Shown here in pieces: positions 44,389 to 53,669 of a DNA stretch of 64,000 bases. Source of the stretch: Nitrobacter winogradskyi Nb-255 (GTDB lineage Bacteria; Pseudomonadota; Alphaproteobacteria; Rhizobiales; Xanthobacteraceae); assembly GCF_000012725.1 (NCBI RefSeq), contig NC_007406.1, positions 2,942,001 to 3,006,000 of the forward strand, in the 5' to 3' direction. How positions within the stretch are numbered: position 1 is the stretch's first letter; the number at the start of each line of letters is the position of its first letter. Made by a program: the position numbers and the translations under genes. A model generated the notes under the pieces. The model was given only the letters and a program-made list of their open reading frames with translations, searched no databases and was not told where the DNA came from.

Positions 44389-44616
44389 ATGAAAGCCGAA
44401 ATTCATCCCGATTATCATACAATTAAGGTCGTCATGACCGACGGCACGGAGTATCTCACCCGTTCCACCTGGGGCAAGGATGGCGACACCATGAACCTCG
44501 ACATCGATTCCAAGTCGCATCCGGCCTGGACCGGCGGTTCCCAGCAGATCCTCGACCGCGGCGGCCGGGTCTCCCGGTTCCAGAAGAAGTTCTCGGGCTT
44601 CCTCAAGAAGGGCTGA
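44389..44616 (+). CDS. rpmE: 50S ribosomal protein L31
   Basis: 75 residues from the ATG at 44389, with AAGGA upstream. It matches L31 from [20 protein letters not shown] to [20 protein letters not shown] and RVSRFQKKF. It has no Cys at all, so it is the zinc-free form, lacking the CxxC pairs of classical RpmE; zinc should not control it through that site. Followed by a terminator. Confidence 0.96.
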   Translation: MKAEIHPDYHTIKVVMTDGTEYLTRSTWGKDGDTMNLDIDSKSHPAWTGGSQQILDRGGRVSRFQKKFSGFLKKG

Positions 44617-44650
44617 GCCCCTTCTTCAGGTTGAACGCTTCCGCTTTTCG

Positions 44651-44678
44651 AACGCTCCTGCTGCGCGGGAGCGTTTTT
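44651..44678 (+). terminator. Rho-independent terminator after rpmE
   Basis: Stem AACGCTCC / GGAGCGTT with a 9-base loop followed by TTTTT, 35 bases after the rpmE stop. Confidence 0.88.
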
Positions 44679-44723
44679 GCATGAGCTGGAGCATAAGTTC
44701 CTAGAACATCCGCTCCCGCGGCA

Positions 44724-45272
44724 TCAGCTTCGGGGACCGCGGACCCGGTCAGCCGGTCTGTGACGCTCAAAGGCTTCCCTGAGGAGGTTGAGCTGCGACA
44801 CCAGCGGATTATCGGCGGTTCCGCGCTCCAGGGGCGGCGCATGAATGGTGGTGTCGAGACGCCGGATCCGCGCCTGCAAATTCATCGACCGCTCGATCAA
44901 GTCCTGCAACTGCCACGGCAGTTTCGCGATCATGTCATGCGGACCGGGATCCGCTGCGGTCAGCTTCACCCTGGTCTTTTCGCGATTGGCCTGCGCCAGC
45001 GTCATCTCGCCTTCCTTGACGGCGCGATGCAGCAGCAGCCACGATGCGAGTTGCATCAGCCGGGTGGTCAGCCTCATGCTTTCGGTGGCGTAGGTCAGGC
45101 TGACGGCACGTTCGAGTGTCTTCGCCTCGCTGCGTCCATCGCCATCCAGATAGGCGGCGGTTTCCTCAACCAGATCCATGCCTTCCCGGAACAGGGCCGT
45201 GAACACCGAAGAGCCCGCAAGACGTTCGCTGAACTGCACAAGACCGGTGCCGCCTGCCGATGGATCGAACAT
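44724..45272 (-). CDS. rcdA: DUF1465 protein, RcdA-type adaptor (regulator of CtrA degradation)
   Basis: The DUF1465 family contains Caulobacter RcdA, an adaptor that delivers the cell-cycle regulator CtrA to the ClpXP protease. 182 residues from the ATG at 45272, after GTGAGGC; a GTG at 45287 would add five. Family segments: LVQFSERLAGSSVFTALFRE, GMDLVEETAAYLDGDGR, LTYATESMRLTTRLMQLASW and WLLLHRAVKEGEMTLAQANR, a mostly helical bundle. The C-terminal 35 residues are polar and probably disordered. Family assignment is from memory of these motifs. It stands near the DUF1192 gene, as in other Rhizobiales. Confidence 0.8.
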   Translation of the reverse strand: MFDPSAGGTGLVQFSERLAGSSVFTALFREGMDLVEETAAYLDGDGRSEAKTLERAVSLTYATESMRLTTRLMQLASWLLLHRAVKEGEMTLAQANREKTRVKLTAADPGPHDMIAKLPWQLQDLIERSMNLQARIRRLDTTIHAPPLERGTADNPLVSQLNLLREAFERHRPADRVRGPRS

Positions 45273-45531
45273 AGGTTCATGCCTCACGCAACCAGAGCAT
45301 TATCCGCCAGGTGGGTCCGTTAAGCTGCAAGAAAATGCTTTCAATCAACAACTTGTGCGCATTCCGTTCGCAACGGGCGGTTTTCACCTTTTGCGATACG
45401 CGTTCGAGCCTTCCACCGGATCTTTCGCGCCGGCTTATGATGAACAAATCATTGCCCGCCGGAGAGGCGGGAGTCCAGCGCCAAGTATCGGTAAGGGTTA
45501 ATATGCACGGATAAACAGGACGACGCCGGGC

Positions 45532-45640
45532 AAAAAAAAGCCGCCGTTGCCGGCGGCCTTGAAGTTGATAACAGGGAGGCGTCAAACAGAGTGGACAGGA
45601 AGCCACTCGGTGTCCAATGAAGGACATTTCAGTCATAGTC
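45532..45640 (-). ncRNA. Candidate small RNA or long 3' UTR ending in a strong terminator
   Basis: Between DUF1192 and rcdA (589-bp gap) the minus strand has a hairpin GAGTGG / CCACTC (45589-45608), the segment GACGCCTCCCTG, then a textbook terminator: stem GCCGCCG / CGGCGGC (45540-45557) and eight T (45532-45539). The terminator lies 300 bases after the DUF1192 stop and 260 before rcdA, so it ends either an independent small RNA or a DUF1192 transcript. The 5' end is not determinable from sequence alone. The rest of the gap shows no supported gene. Confidence 0.45.
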
Positions 45641-45861
45641 AGGAAAGCTTAATCAATCGTAAACGAACGAATTTCTTCAGCTTTCGTTTGCAATTTGGGC
45701 GAGGCGAGGCTTTTGCAAGAAGTGCATTCGCGTTGCGCGGTTACCGGCGGACCGGGGCCGGTCAGGATGCCACGACCAAGGGCGGACGGTTTCGCGCCTG
45801 CCGATCCCTGAAGGAACTCGCCCACGATCTGAACCTGAACTGAAACCTCGATGCCTGAATC

Positions 45862-46050
45862 TCAGGACTTGAAAAAGCGGTCAGCCGCATCCTTCGAAGC
45901 GCGCTTCTTCGCCTCGGCCGTCCGCAGCCGCTGAATCTCCTCCGTCAGCAGCGCGATGCGCTCGTTGAGTTCATTCACCGAAAGCAGCGAGAGATCCTGT
46001 CCGATCTCATGGGCGATCTTTTTCCTGGGTTCGTCGCCGTCAATGGTCAT
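45862..46050 (-). CDS. DUF1192 small protein
   Basis: 62 residues. The conserved core is EIGQDLSLLSVNELNERIAL followed by LTEEIQRLRTAEAKKRASKD, a short linker helix and coiled coil, ending AADRFFKS. The family is confined mainly to alphaproteobacteria and has no assigned function. It is divergent from the quinone oxidoreductase gene, with a decayed repeat in the shared promoter region. Confidence 0.85.
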   Translation of the reverse strand: MTIDGDEPRKKIAHEIGQDLSLLSVNELNERIALLTEEIQRLRTAEAKKRASKDAADRFFKS

Positions 46051-46121
46051 GCGCCTGTTCCGCTGCGGCTCAAGAGCCCCTCAACCCGCGAGTTTCTTTT
46101 CCAGTTCGCGGTCGACTGTCC

Positions 46122-46206
46122 AGAGCTATTCGCTTCTCAACCGATCAGAAGCGGCCTGGGCCTGACGATTTCGTTGGATGACGCGCCTTCTTCACGCGCG
46201 CCGGTA
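46122..46206. repeat. Decayed REP-like repeat, copy K (reverse orientation)
   Basis: AGAGCTATTCGCTTCTCAAC with GATCAGAAGCGG resembles the hairpin module of copy G, and TGACGCGCCTTCTTCACGCG followed by CGCCGGTA resembles GACGCGTTTTCTTCACGCGA. Module order and spacing are like copy G but with many substitutions, so this is an old copy. Confidence 0.6.
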
Positions 46207-46256
46207 CGTTATAATCAGGGTCCGACCTCCTTTCCAAGCTTGCCCGGTGACCGACC

Positions 46257-47255
46257 ATGGAAAAGCCGCCAGCGCAAATGACCGCCATCGGCATCAGCAA
46301 GCCCGGTGGCCCGGAAGTGTTGGTGCCGCAACTCCGCCCGGTCCCCTCGCCCGGCCCGCGCGAAGTCCTGATCAAGGTCGCGGCGGCCGGCGTCAACCGG
46401 CCGGATGTCCTGCAGCGTTCCGGCAGCTATCCGCCGCCGCCGGGCGCCAGCGATCTGCCGGGCCTGGAAGTCGCGGGCGAAGTGGTGGCGCTCGGCGAGG
46501 GAGCAAGCAGGTACCGGCCCGGCGACAAGGTGATGTCGCTGGTCTCGGGCGGCGGCTACGCTCAATATTGCGTCGCGCATGAAGCGATCGCAATTCCGGT
46601 CCCCACCGCATTCTCCATGATCGAAGCCGGCGGCACGCCGGAAACGCTGATCACGGTATGGCACAACGTATTCGAGCGCGGCGCGTTGAAGGCGGGCGAG
46701 ACGCTGCTGATCCACGGCGGCTCATCGGGAATCGGCACCATGGCGATCCAGCTCGCCAAGGTGTTCGGCGCAAGGACGATCGTCACCGTCGGATCAAAGG
46801 AGAAGGCCGGCGCGTGTCTGGGGCTCGGGGCCGATCACGCCATCAACTACAAGCTTCAGGATTTCGTCGCGGAGGTGAAGGCCGCGACGGCCGGCGCCGG
46901 CGCCGATCTCATCCTCGACATGGTCGGCGGCGACTACATCGAGAAGAATTACGACGCCGCCGCGCTCGAGGGCCGCATCGTGCAGATCGCGTTTTTGGGC
47001 GGTGCGAAGGCAACCGTTAATCTCGCCAGGCTGATGGTGAAACGGCTGCATCATACCGGCTCGACGCTGCGGCCGCGTTCGGTGGCCGACAAGGCCGCGA
47101 TGGTCGCCGCCATCGAAGCCAAAGTGCTGCCCATGATGCGGGAGAGACGAATCAAGCCGCTGATCGACAGCAGCTTCCCGCTCGAACAGGCAGCGGACGC
47201 GCACCGGCGGATGGAAACCAGCGCCCATGTTGGCAAAATTGTGTTGACGATTTAG
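46257..47255 (+). CDS. NAD(P)H-quinone oxidoreductase (zinc-independent MDR family)
   Basis: 332 residues, ATG at 46257. Medium-chain dehydrogenase/reductase of the PIG3/QOR type: GVNRPDVLQRSGSYPPPPGA, PGLEVAGEVVALGEGASRYR, GDKVMSLVSGGGYAQYC and nucleotide-binding LLIHGGSSGIGTMAIQLAKV. No zinc-ligand cysteines typical of alcohol dehydrogenases are visible. It reduces quinones with NADPH in related proteins. It stands alone on the plus strand. Confidence 0.92.
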   Translation: MEKPPAQMTAIGISKPGGPEVLVPQLRPVPSPGPREVLIKVAAAGVNRPDVLQRSGSYPPPPGASDLPGLEVAGEVVALGEGASRYRPGDKVMSLVSGGGYAQYCVAHEAIAIPVPTAFSMIEAGGTPETLITVWHNVFERGALKAGETLLIHGGSSGIGTMAIQLAKVFGARTIVTVGSKEKAGACLGLGADHAINYKLQDFVAEVKAATAGAGADLILDMVGGDYIEKNYDAAALEGRIVQIAFLGGAKATVNLARLMVKRLHHTGSTLRPRSVADKAAMVAAIEAKVLPMMRERRIKPLIDSSFPLEQAADAHRRMETSAHVGKIVLTI

Positions 47256-47346
47256 ATTCCCGCGTCCTGCTGAAGCCTATAATTTCTTTTGCGATTATGT
47301 CATCTATCTCGCGCGGTCGGCGGGACTGTATGTTGAACGCGAGGAA

Positions 47347-50229
47347 ATGACATTGCATCTGGTCAGGCGGCTTGCGTGGCTTACGCTGGCCCTCATGATT
47401 TTCGTCGCGGCATCGCCGGCGCGCGCAGTCGACGCCGTCAGCGTCCGGAGCGACGCGCCCGCCATCGATCTCACCGCCATCCTCGATCATCAGCACAGCG
47501 ATTCCGACCGCATTCAGGTCTCGACCGCGCCCGGCACCGACGGCATTGTTCGCCGCGTCGAGGTGCGCGCGCGGGAAGGCGGCCAGAACTGGGTGGTATT
47601 CGCGCTCGCCAACAACACCGACGATCAACTCGACCGCCTGATCGTCGCACCGCATTACCGCCTGGTGTCGTCGGGACTGCTGTGGCCGGATCTCGGGCAA
47701 TCGCGCATCGCCACCATCACGCCGTCGACCGGCGATCGTCCGGAGCGGCAGGAGAGCGCCACCGCCGATGTCTTCCAGATCACGCTCGATCCCGGCGCCG
47801 TCATCACTTTCGTCATGGAACTGCGCACCGACAGGCTGCCGCAGCTTTATCTCTGGGAGCCCGACGCCTACAAGGACAAGGTCAATTCCTTCACCCTGTA
47901 TCAGGGAATCGTCATCGGCATCTCCGGGCTGCTGGCGCTGGTGCTGACCATCCTGTTCGTGGTCAAGGGAAGCATCATGTTTCCCGCCGCCGCGGCGCTT
48001 GCCTGGGCGGTACTAGTCTACATCGGCGTCGATTTCGGCTTCTGGGGCAAGGTGCTGGACATGCCGGCCGGCGCTGAACGAATCTGGCGCGCCTCGGGCG
48101 AGGCGATTCTCGCGGCGACGCTGCTCGTATTCCTGTTCGCCTACCTCAATCTCAATCGCTGGCACGTGCGCTATTCGCACATCACTCTCGGCTGGCTTTT
48201 CTTTCTCGGCTCGCTGGTGGCGCTTGCCCTGTTCGATCCGGCGGTCGCCTCCGGCATCGCCCGGATATCGCTCGCGCTGATCGCGGTATTCGGCTTCGGG
48301 CTGATCGTCTATCTCGCGGTTCACGGCTTCGATCGCGCCGTCCTGCTGATCCCGACCTGGTTCCTGCTGGTGGTGTGGGTCGCCGCAGCCGGAATGGCGA
48401 TCGAAGGCAAGGTCGTCAACGACATCGTGGGCCCCGCTTTGCTCGGCGGCCTCGTGCTGATCGTGATGCTGATCGGGTTCACGGTGATGCAGCATGCCTT
48501 CGCCGGTGGAGGCGGCGCTTCGGGCGTCGTATCCGACATCGAGCGCCGCGCGCTCGCATTGACCGGCGCGGGCGATCTGGTCTGGGACTGGGACGTCTCC
48601 GCCGACAAGGTCTTCACCAGTCTCGAGACCGAAAGCCTGCTCGGCCTCAAACGCGGCACGCTCGAAGGGCCGGCGGCAGGCTGGCTGGAGGTGCTGCATC
48701 CGCTCGATCAGGACCGGTTCCGCGCGGCGCTGGACAGCGTGCTCGAACAGCGCCGGGGCCGGCTGGTGCAGGACTTCCGGCTGCGCGCGTCCGACGGCCA
48801 CTTCATGTGGTTCGCCCTGAAGGCGCGCCCGGTGGTGGGGTCCGACGGCGAGGTGTCGCGCGTGGTCGGAACTCTCGCCGATGTCACCGAAACGAGGAAG
48901 GCCGAGGAGCGAATGCTGCACGATTCGGTGCACGACAACCTGACCGGCCTTCCCAACCGTAAACTCTTCATTGACCGTCTCAACGCGGTCGCGACGCTGG
49001 CCAAGACCATGCCGGGCCTGAGGCCGACCCTGATGGTGATCGATTTCGACCGCTTCAAGCAGGTCAACGATTCTGTTGGCGTCGCCGTGGGAGATTCGAT
49101 CCTGCTGACCCTGGCGCGACGGCTTACGCGTATCCTTAAGGCCCAGGATACGCTGGCGCGGCTTTCCGGCGATCAGTTCGGCCTCATCCTGATGTCGGAG
49201 CAGGATCCGCCTCGCATCACCGCGTTCGCCGAAACCATCCGCAAGACCATCCGCGCCCCGATCGCCTTCAATGACCGTGAGATCTTCCTGACCGCGTCGA
49301 TCGGCCTCGCGCTGAGCGACCCTCAGACGCAGTTGTCGGACCAGATGATCAAGGACGCCGAACTGGCGATGTACCATTCCAAGCGGATCGGCGGCGATCG
49401 GATCGATGTCTACAAACCCGCGATGCGCGCCCGGAAGAACGACCGGCTATCGCTCGAGGCGGAGTTGCGGCGCGCCATCGAGCGGCAGGAGATCACCGTC
49501 CTCTACCAGCCTATCGTCCGGCTGCAGGACCGCTCGATCGCGGGCTTTGAAGCGCTGGCGCGATGGGACCACCCCAAGCTCGGACGGATGGCGCCCGACG
49601 AATTCATCACCATCGCCGAGGAAGCCGGCCTGATCGTCGATCTCGGGACCTTCGTGATGGACCAGACCGCGCGCCAGCTTGCCGTCTGGCAGCGCGCCAT
49701 GCGGTCGCAGCCCCCGATTTTCGCCAGCGTCAACGTCTCCTCGCGCCAGTTGCTGCGGCACGATCTGATCCACGACATCCGCTCGGTGCTGTCGCGCTCA
49801 TCCATCGCACGCGGCACCCTGAAGCTTGAACTGACCGAATCGCTCGTCATGGAAAATCCCGAACATGCAGCGCAGATGTTGCAACGGATTCGCGAACTCG
49901 GCGTCGGGCTCTCGCTTGACGATTTCGGCACCGGCTATTCCTCGCTGTCATACCTGCAGCGTTTCCCGCTCGACACCATCAAGATCGACCAGTCGTTCGT
50001 GCGCACCTCGACCCGCGGCACGCGGCCGGTCATTCTCAAGTCGATCATCGCGCTGGCGCACGATCTCGGCATGGATGTCGTCGCCGAGGGCGCCGAAACC
50101 GACTCCGATGCAGTGGAACTCTATCAGATGGGCTGCGAATACGCCCAGGGCTTTGCTTTCGGCGAGCCGATGGACGTCGATGCGACGATGCGGCTCCTGG
50201 CCCAGGAGCGGCTCGAGACGGCAAGCTGA
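47347..50229 (+). CDS. Sensory PAS-GGDEF-EAL protein, probable c-di-GMP phosphodiesterase
   Basis: 960 residues. Signal peptide (1-27) with a periplasmic domain (about 30-170), then seven or so membrane helices (about 185-385), a PAS domain (about 405-520; GDLVWDWDVSADKVFTSLET), GGDEF (about 530-690) and EAL (about 710-950). The cyclase motif reads SGDQF (607-611) instead of GGDEF, so cyclase activity is probably lost and the domain may act as a GTP sensor. The EAL site is complete: FEALARWDHP (E735), LELTESLVME, LDDFGTGYSSLSYL and KIDQSFV. Contrast with the intact GGDEF-EAL protein at 8321-10657. Confidence 0.92.
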   Translation: MTLHLVRRLAWLTLALMIFVAASPARAVDAVSVRSDAPAIDLTAILDHQHSDSDRIQVSTAPGTDGIVRRVEVRAREGGQNWVVFALANNTDDQLDRLIVAPHYRLVSSGLLWPDLGQSRIATITPSTGDRPERQESATADVFQITLDPGAVITFVMELRTDRLPQLYLWEPDAYKDKVNSFTLYQGIVIGISGLLALVLTILFVVKGSIMFPAAAALAWAVLVYIGVDFGFWGKVLDMPAGAERIWRASGEAILAATLLVFLFAYLNLNRWHVRYSHITLGWLFFLGSLVALALFDPAVASGIARISLALIAVFGFGLIVYLAVHGFDRAVLLIPTWFLLVVWVAAAGMAIEGKVVNDIVGPALLGGLVLIVMLIGFTVMQHAFAGGGGASGVVSDIERRALALTGAGDLVWDWDVSADKVFTSLETESLLGLKRGTLEGPAAGWLEVLHPLDQDRFRAALDSVLEQRRGRLVQDFRLRASDGHFMWFALKARPVVGSDGEVSRVVGTLADVTETRKAEERMLHDSVHDNLTGLPNRKLFIDRLNAVATLAKTMPGLRPTLMVIDFDRFKQVNDSVGVAVGDSILLTLARRLTRILKAQDTLARLSGDQFGLILMSEQDPPRITAFAETIRKTIRAPIAFNDREIFLTASIGLALSDPQTQLSDQMIKDAELAMYHSKRIGGDRIDVYKPAMRARKNDRLSLEAELRRAIERQEITVLYQPIVRLQDRSIAGFEALARWDHPKLGRMAPDEFITIAEEAGLIVDLGTFVMDQTARQLAVWQRAMRSQPPIFASVNVSSRQLLRHDLIHDIRSVLSRSSIARGTLKLELTESLVMENPEHAAQMLQRIRELGVGLSLDDFGTGYSSLSYLQRFPLDTIKIDQSFVRTSTRGTRPVILKSIIALAHDLGMDVVAEGAETDSDAVELYQMGCEYAQGFAFGEPMDVDATMRLLAQERLETAS

Positions 50230-50272
50230 AACCACACAGCTCGCGACGCTCGACAGGCGAAGCCCGGCCCGC

Positions 50273-50995
<723 letters not shown>

Positions 50996-51098
50996 TCAAC
51001 CTTCCCGAGCCATTCAACCTTCCCCAGCCATGGCTAAACAGCGCATCACAAGCAATTCAATAGTTTGGCCCGCGCGCAACCGATAAAAAGACGCCCGC

Positions 51099-51941
51099 AT
51101 GATCATCAAGGTTCCTCTTCACGCGTTGCCCGGCGTTGCGGTCGTGCTGCTGTCGTGCGCGCTTTCGACCGCCGCGACGGGCCAGGATGCCTCGCCATGG
51201 CAGCAGGGCAGCCACGCCGCCGTCCGCCTGCTCGCGGGCTCGCGCAGCGGCGCGGTGCTGCTCGGCGGCATCGCGTTTCAGCTCGAACCGGGCTGGAAAA
51301 CGTTCTGGCGCACGCCTGGCGACTCGGGCGTGCCGCCGCGTTTCGATTTTTCAAAGTCCGACAATGTCGATGCCGTGACTGTTCTGTGGCCCGCGCCATC
51401 GAAATTTCCCGACGGCGCGGGCGGCCATTCGCTCGGCTACAAGGAGCAGGTCGTGCTGCCGCTGCGAATTGCCGCCACCAATGCCGACAGGCCGATCACG
51501 CTACGCGCGACCGTCAGTTTCGCGGTATGCGCCAGGCTGTGCATTCCCGCCGAAGCCAGTATGGAGCTTGCTTTCGCCAGCGTCGCGAGCGCCGAGGACA
51601 GCACGCTGGCCGCCGCGCTCGATATGGTGCCGAAGCCGGCCCGGATCGGCGACCCCAATCCCTTGACGATCAGCAACGTCAGGCGCGAGGGAGAATCAAC
51701 CGTGACCGTCGATGTCGCAACCGCCAATCCCAAGGACGACGTCAACCTGTTCGTCGAAGGCCCGACACCGGACTGGGCGCTGCCGATCCCGACCCGGCAC
51801 GAGCGCGCGCCGCGCGGGGTGAAACGATTTTCGTTCAAGCTCGATGGCCTGCCGGCCAACGTCAACGCCCAGGGCGCCGCGCTAAAGCTGACGCTGGTCG
51901 GCGGCAAACAGGCCTATGAATTCAATATCAATCTGGATTGA
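51099..51941 (+). CDS. Exported DsbD N-terminal-domain-like protein
   Basis: 280 residues. Signal peptide 1-28 (LPGVAVVLLSCALSTAATGQ). The body resembles the immunoglobulin-like N-terminal domain of DsbD: GGIAFQLEPGWKTFWRTPGD with SGVPPRFDF, WPAPSKFPDGAGGHSLGYKE, and the cysteine pair in VSFAVCARLCIPAEA. In DsbD this pair receives electrons from the membrane domain and passes them to periplasmic partners; here there is no membrane domain, so it needs a separate CcdA/DsbD-type partner. Two in-frame Cys, spacing CxxxC (CARLC). Divergent from yqgE. Confidence 0.85.
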   Translation: MIIKVPLHALPGVAVVLLSCALSTAATGQDASPWQQGSHAAVRLLAGSRSGAVLLGGIAFQLEPGWKTFWRTPGDSGVPPRFDFSKSDNVDAVTVLWPAPSKFPDGAGGHSLGYKEQVVLPLRIAATNADRPITLRATVSFAVCARLCIPAEASMELAFASVASAEDSTLAAALDMVPKPARIGDPNPLTISNVRREGESTVTVDVATANPKDDVNLFVEGPTPDWALPIPTRHERAPRGVKRFSFKLDGLPANVNAQGAALKLTLVGGKQAYEFNINLD

Positions 51942-52013
51942 TGGCTGGTCGTCGCCGGAGGCGCCAGGCCGGGCTGTCTGGTCCGCCCAACTGAATCTTA
52001 AGAAACGGTTGCT

Positions 52014-52106
52014 ATAGCGTTTTCGAGCGAAGTGGATGACCTGTTCGCGTGAAGAAAACGCGTCAAAACAAAATCATGGAGCCCGCTTCTGATTCTATCA
52101 GAAGCG
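52014..52106. repeat. REP-like dispersed repeat, copy I
   Basis: TATAGCGTTTTCGAGCGAAG, TGTTCGCGTGAAGAAAACGC, GTCAAAACAAAATC, then the hairpin CCGCTTCTGATT / ATCAGAAGCGG. It is the forward-oriented counterpart of copy G with both modules. It fills the gap before the flippase gene. Confidence 0.85.
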
Positions 52107-52158
52107 GAAAGGTTGCAAATTCGAGTCAGGGCGCGCATCCCGCGTCGAGGATCCCGCA

Positions 52159-53541
52159 GTGGCCATCACGGACGCTCCCTCCGCTCCTGCGAAGCGATTG
52201 CCCATGCTGATCGGACGGCTGCGCGCGATATTGGGCGGCTCGAGCGAGGCCTCGCTGACCAGGCGGCTCGCCGGCACGATCTTCATCATCCGGGTGATAA
52301 GCGCCGGGATTGCCTACGTGGCGCAGATCCTTCTCGCGCGCTGGATGGGCGGTTCCGACTACGGCGTCTATGTGTATGTCTGGACCTGGGTGCTGCTGCT
52401 CGGCAGCATGATGGATTTCGGCATCTCGGCGTCGGCGCAGAGGATCATTCCGGAATATCACGCGAGCGGTGACAACGCGCGGCTGCGCGGATTCCTGAGC
52501 GGCAGCCGGTGGATGACATTCATCGTCGCCTCGCTGATATCGGCATCGCTGGCGGCCCTGGTCACAGCGCTGTCACCGTGGATCGATGCCGCGACGGTGC
52601 TGCCGCTCTATATCGGCTGCCTGACCCTGCCGGCGTTCGTGGTCGCCAACACCCAGGACGGCATTGCGCGTTCCCACGACTGGATGCGGCTCGGACTGAT
52701 GCCGCAATTCATCGTACGGCAATCGCTGATTATCGGCTTCACCGCCGGCGCTTTCGTGCTGGGATTTCACCTCAGCGCCACCGTCGCCATGCTGGCCAGC
52801 GTCGCGGCGGTGTGGATCGCCATGATCGGCCAGATGATCGTCCTCAATCGCAGACTGCGCACGATCGTCACGCCCGGACCCAAAGTCCACGATTTTCGCG
52901 GCTGGCTCGCGGTCTCGCTGCCGATCCTTCTGGTCGAGAGCTTTTATCTGCTGTTGTCCTACACGGACGTGCTCGTGCTGCAGCAGTTTCGTTCTTCGGA
53001 GGAAGTCGGCGTTTACTTCGCCGTCGTCAAAACCCTGGCCCTGGTATCCTTCATCCACTACGCCATGTCGGCGACGACGGCGCACCGCTTCACGGAATAT
53101 CATGCCGCTGGTGACCGCGAGCGGCTGGCGGCCTACCTCGCTTATGCGATCAAATGGACCTTCTGGCCCTCGCTCGCGGCCACGCTGCTGCTGCTCGCGT
53201 TCGGCAAACCGATGCTGTGGCTGTTCGGTCCGCAATTCGTCACCGGCTACAGCATCATGTTCGTCGCCGCGATCGGGCTCGTGGTCCGTTCCGCGATCGG
53301 CCCCGTCGAGCGACTGCTCAACATGCTCGGTCATCAGCATGCCTGCGCGGCCGCGTATGCGCTGGCCTTCGGCATGAACGTGGCGCTGTGCTTCGCGTTC
53401 GTCCCGCGCTACGGCGGCCACGGCGCCGCCGCCGCGACGTCGATCTCGCTCACATTCGAAACGGTGCTGCTGTTCTGGATCGTCCGCCGCAAGCTCGGAT
53501 TTCATGTTCTGGCGTTCGGGAAGGGGCGGGCCTCGACATGA
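52159..53541 (+). CDS. Polysaccharide/oligosaccharide flippase (MOP superfamily)
   Basis: 460 residues, GTG at 52159; an ATG at 52204 is an alternative. About twelve to fourteen hydrophobic helices. The start SLTRRLAGTIFIIRVISAGI followed by YVAQILLARWMGGSDYGVYV is typical of Wzx/MATE-like lipopolysaccharide exporters, as is DYGVYVYVWTWVLLLGSMMD with FGISASAQRIIPEY. It probably moves lipid-linked sugars across the inner membrane for capsule or O-antigen. No glycosyltransferase gene is adjacent. Confidence 0.88.
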   Translation: MAITDAPSAPAKRLPMLIGRLRAILGGSSEASLTRRLAGTIFIIRVISAGIAYVAQILLARWMGGSDYGVYVYVWTWVLLLGSMMDFGISASAQRIIPEYHASGDNARLRGFLSGSRWMTFIVASLISASLAALVTALSPWIDAATVLPLYIGCLTLPAFVVANTQDGIARSHDWMRLGLMPQFIVRQSLIIGFTAGAFVLGFHLSATVAMLASVAAVWIAMIGQMIVLNRRLRTIVTPGPKVHDFRGWLAVSLPILLVESFYLLLSYTDVLVLQQFRSSEEVGVYFAVVKTLALVSFIHYAMSATTAHRFTEYHAAGDRERLAAYLAYAIKWTFWPSLAATLLLLAFGKPMLWLFGPQFVTGYSIMFVAAIGLVVRSAIGPVERLLNMLGHQHACAAAYALAFGMNVALCFAFVPRYGGHGAAAATSISLTFETVLLFWIVRRKLGFHVLAFGKGRAST

Positions 53542-53607
53542 AAGGCACATTCGTCATGGGCGGATTTATTGCGGCCATCCAGGTCGTTCCGATGGAAACT
53601 CCGCGAA

Positions 53608-53640
53608 GACGTGGATGCCCCGGACAAGCCCGGGCATGCC
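53608..53640. repeat. Second REP-type repeat at the flippase/bdhA junction
   Basis: GACGTGGATGCCCCGGACAA followed by GCCCGGGCATGCC forms a GCCC-GG / CC-GGGC hairpin and lies between two convergent genes. A shorter relative occurs at about 41677-41705 (GACGTGGATACCCCGGCAAA). Confidence 0.6.
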
Positions 53641-53669
53641 GAGAAGACAGGCTGTTCAGGTCGATCCGG

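Noticed and set aside
45547..45843. A 98-codon plus-strand frame between rcdA and DUF1192
   Set aside because: It begins inside the terminator stem of the opposite strand and has no recognisable motif or ribosome site.
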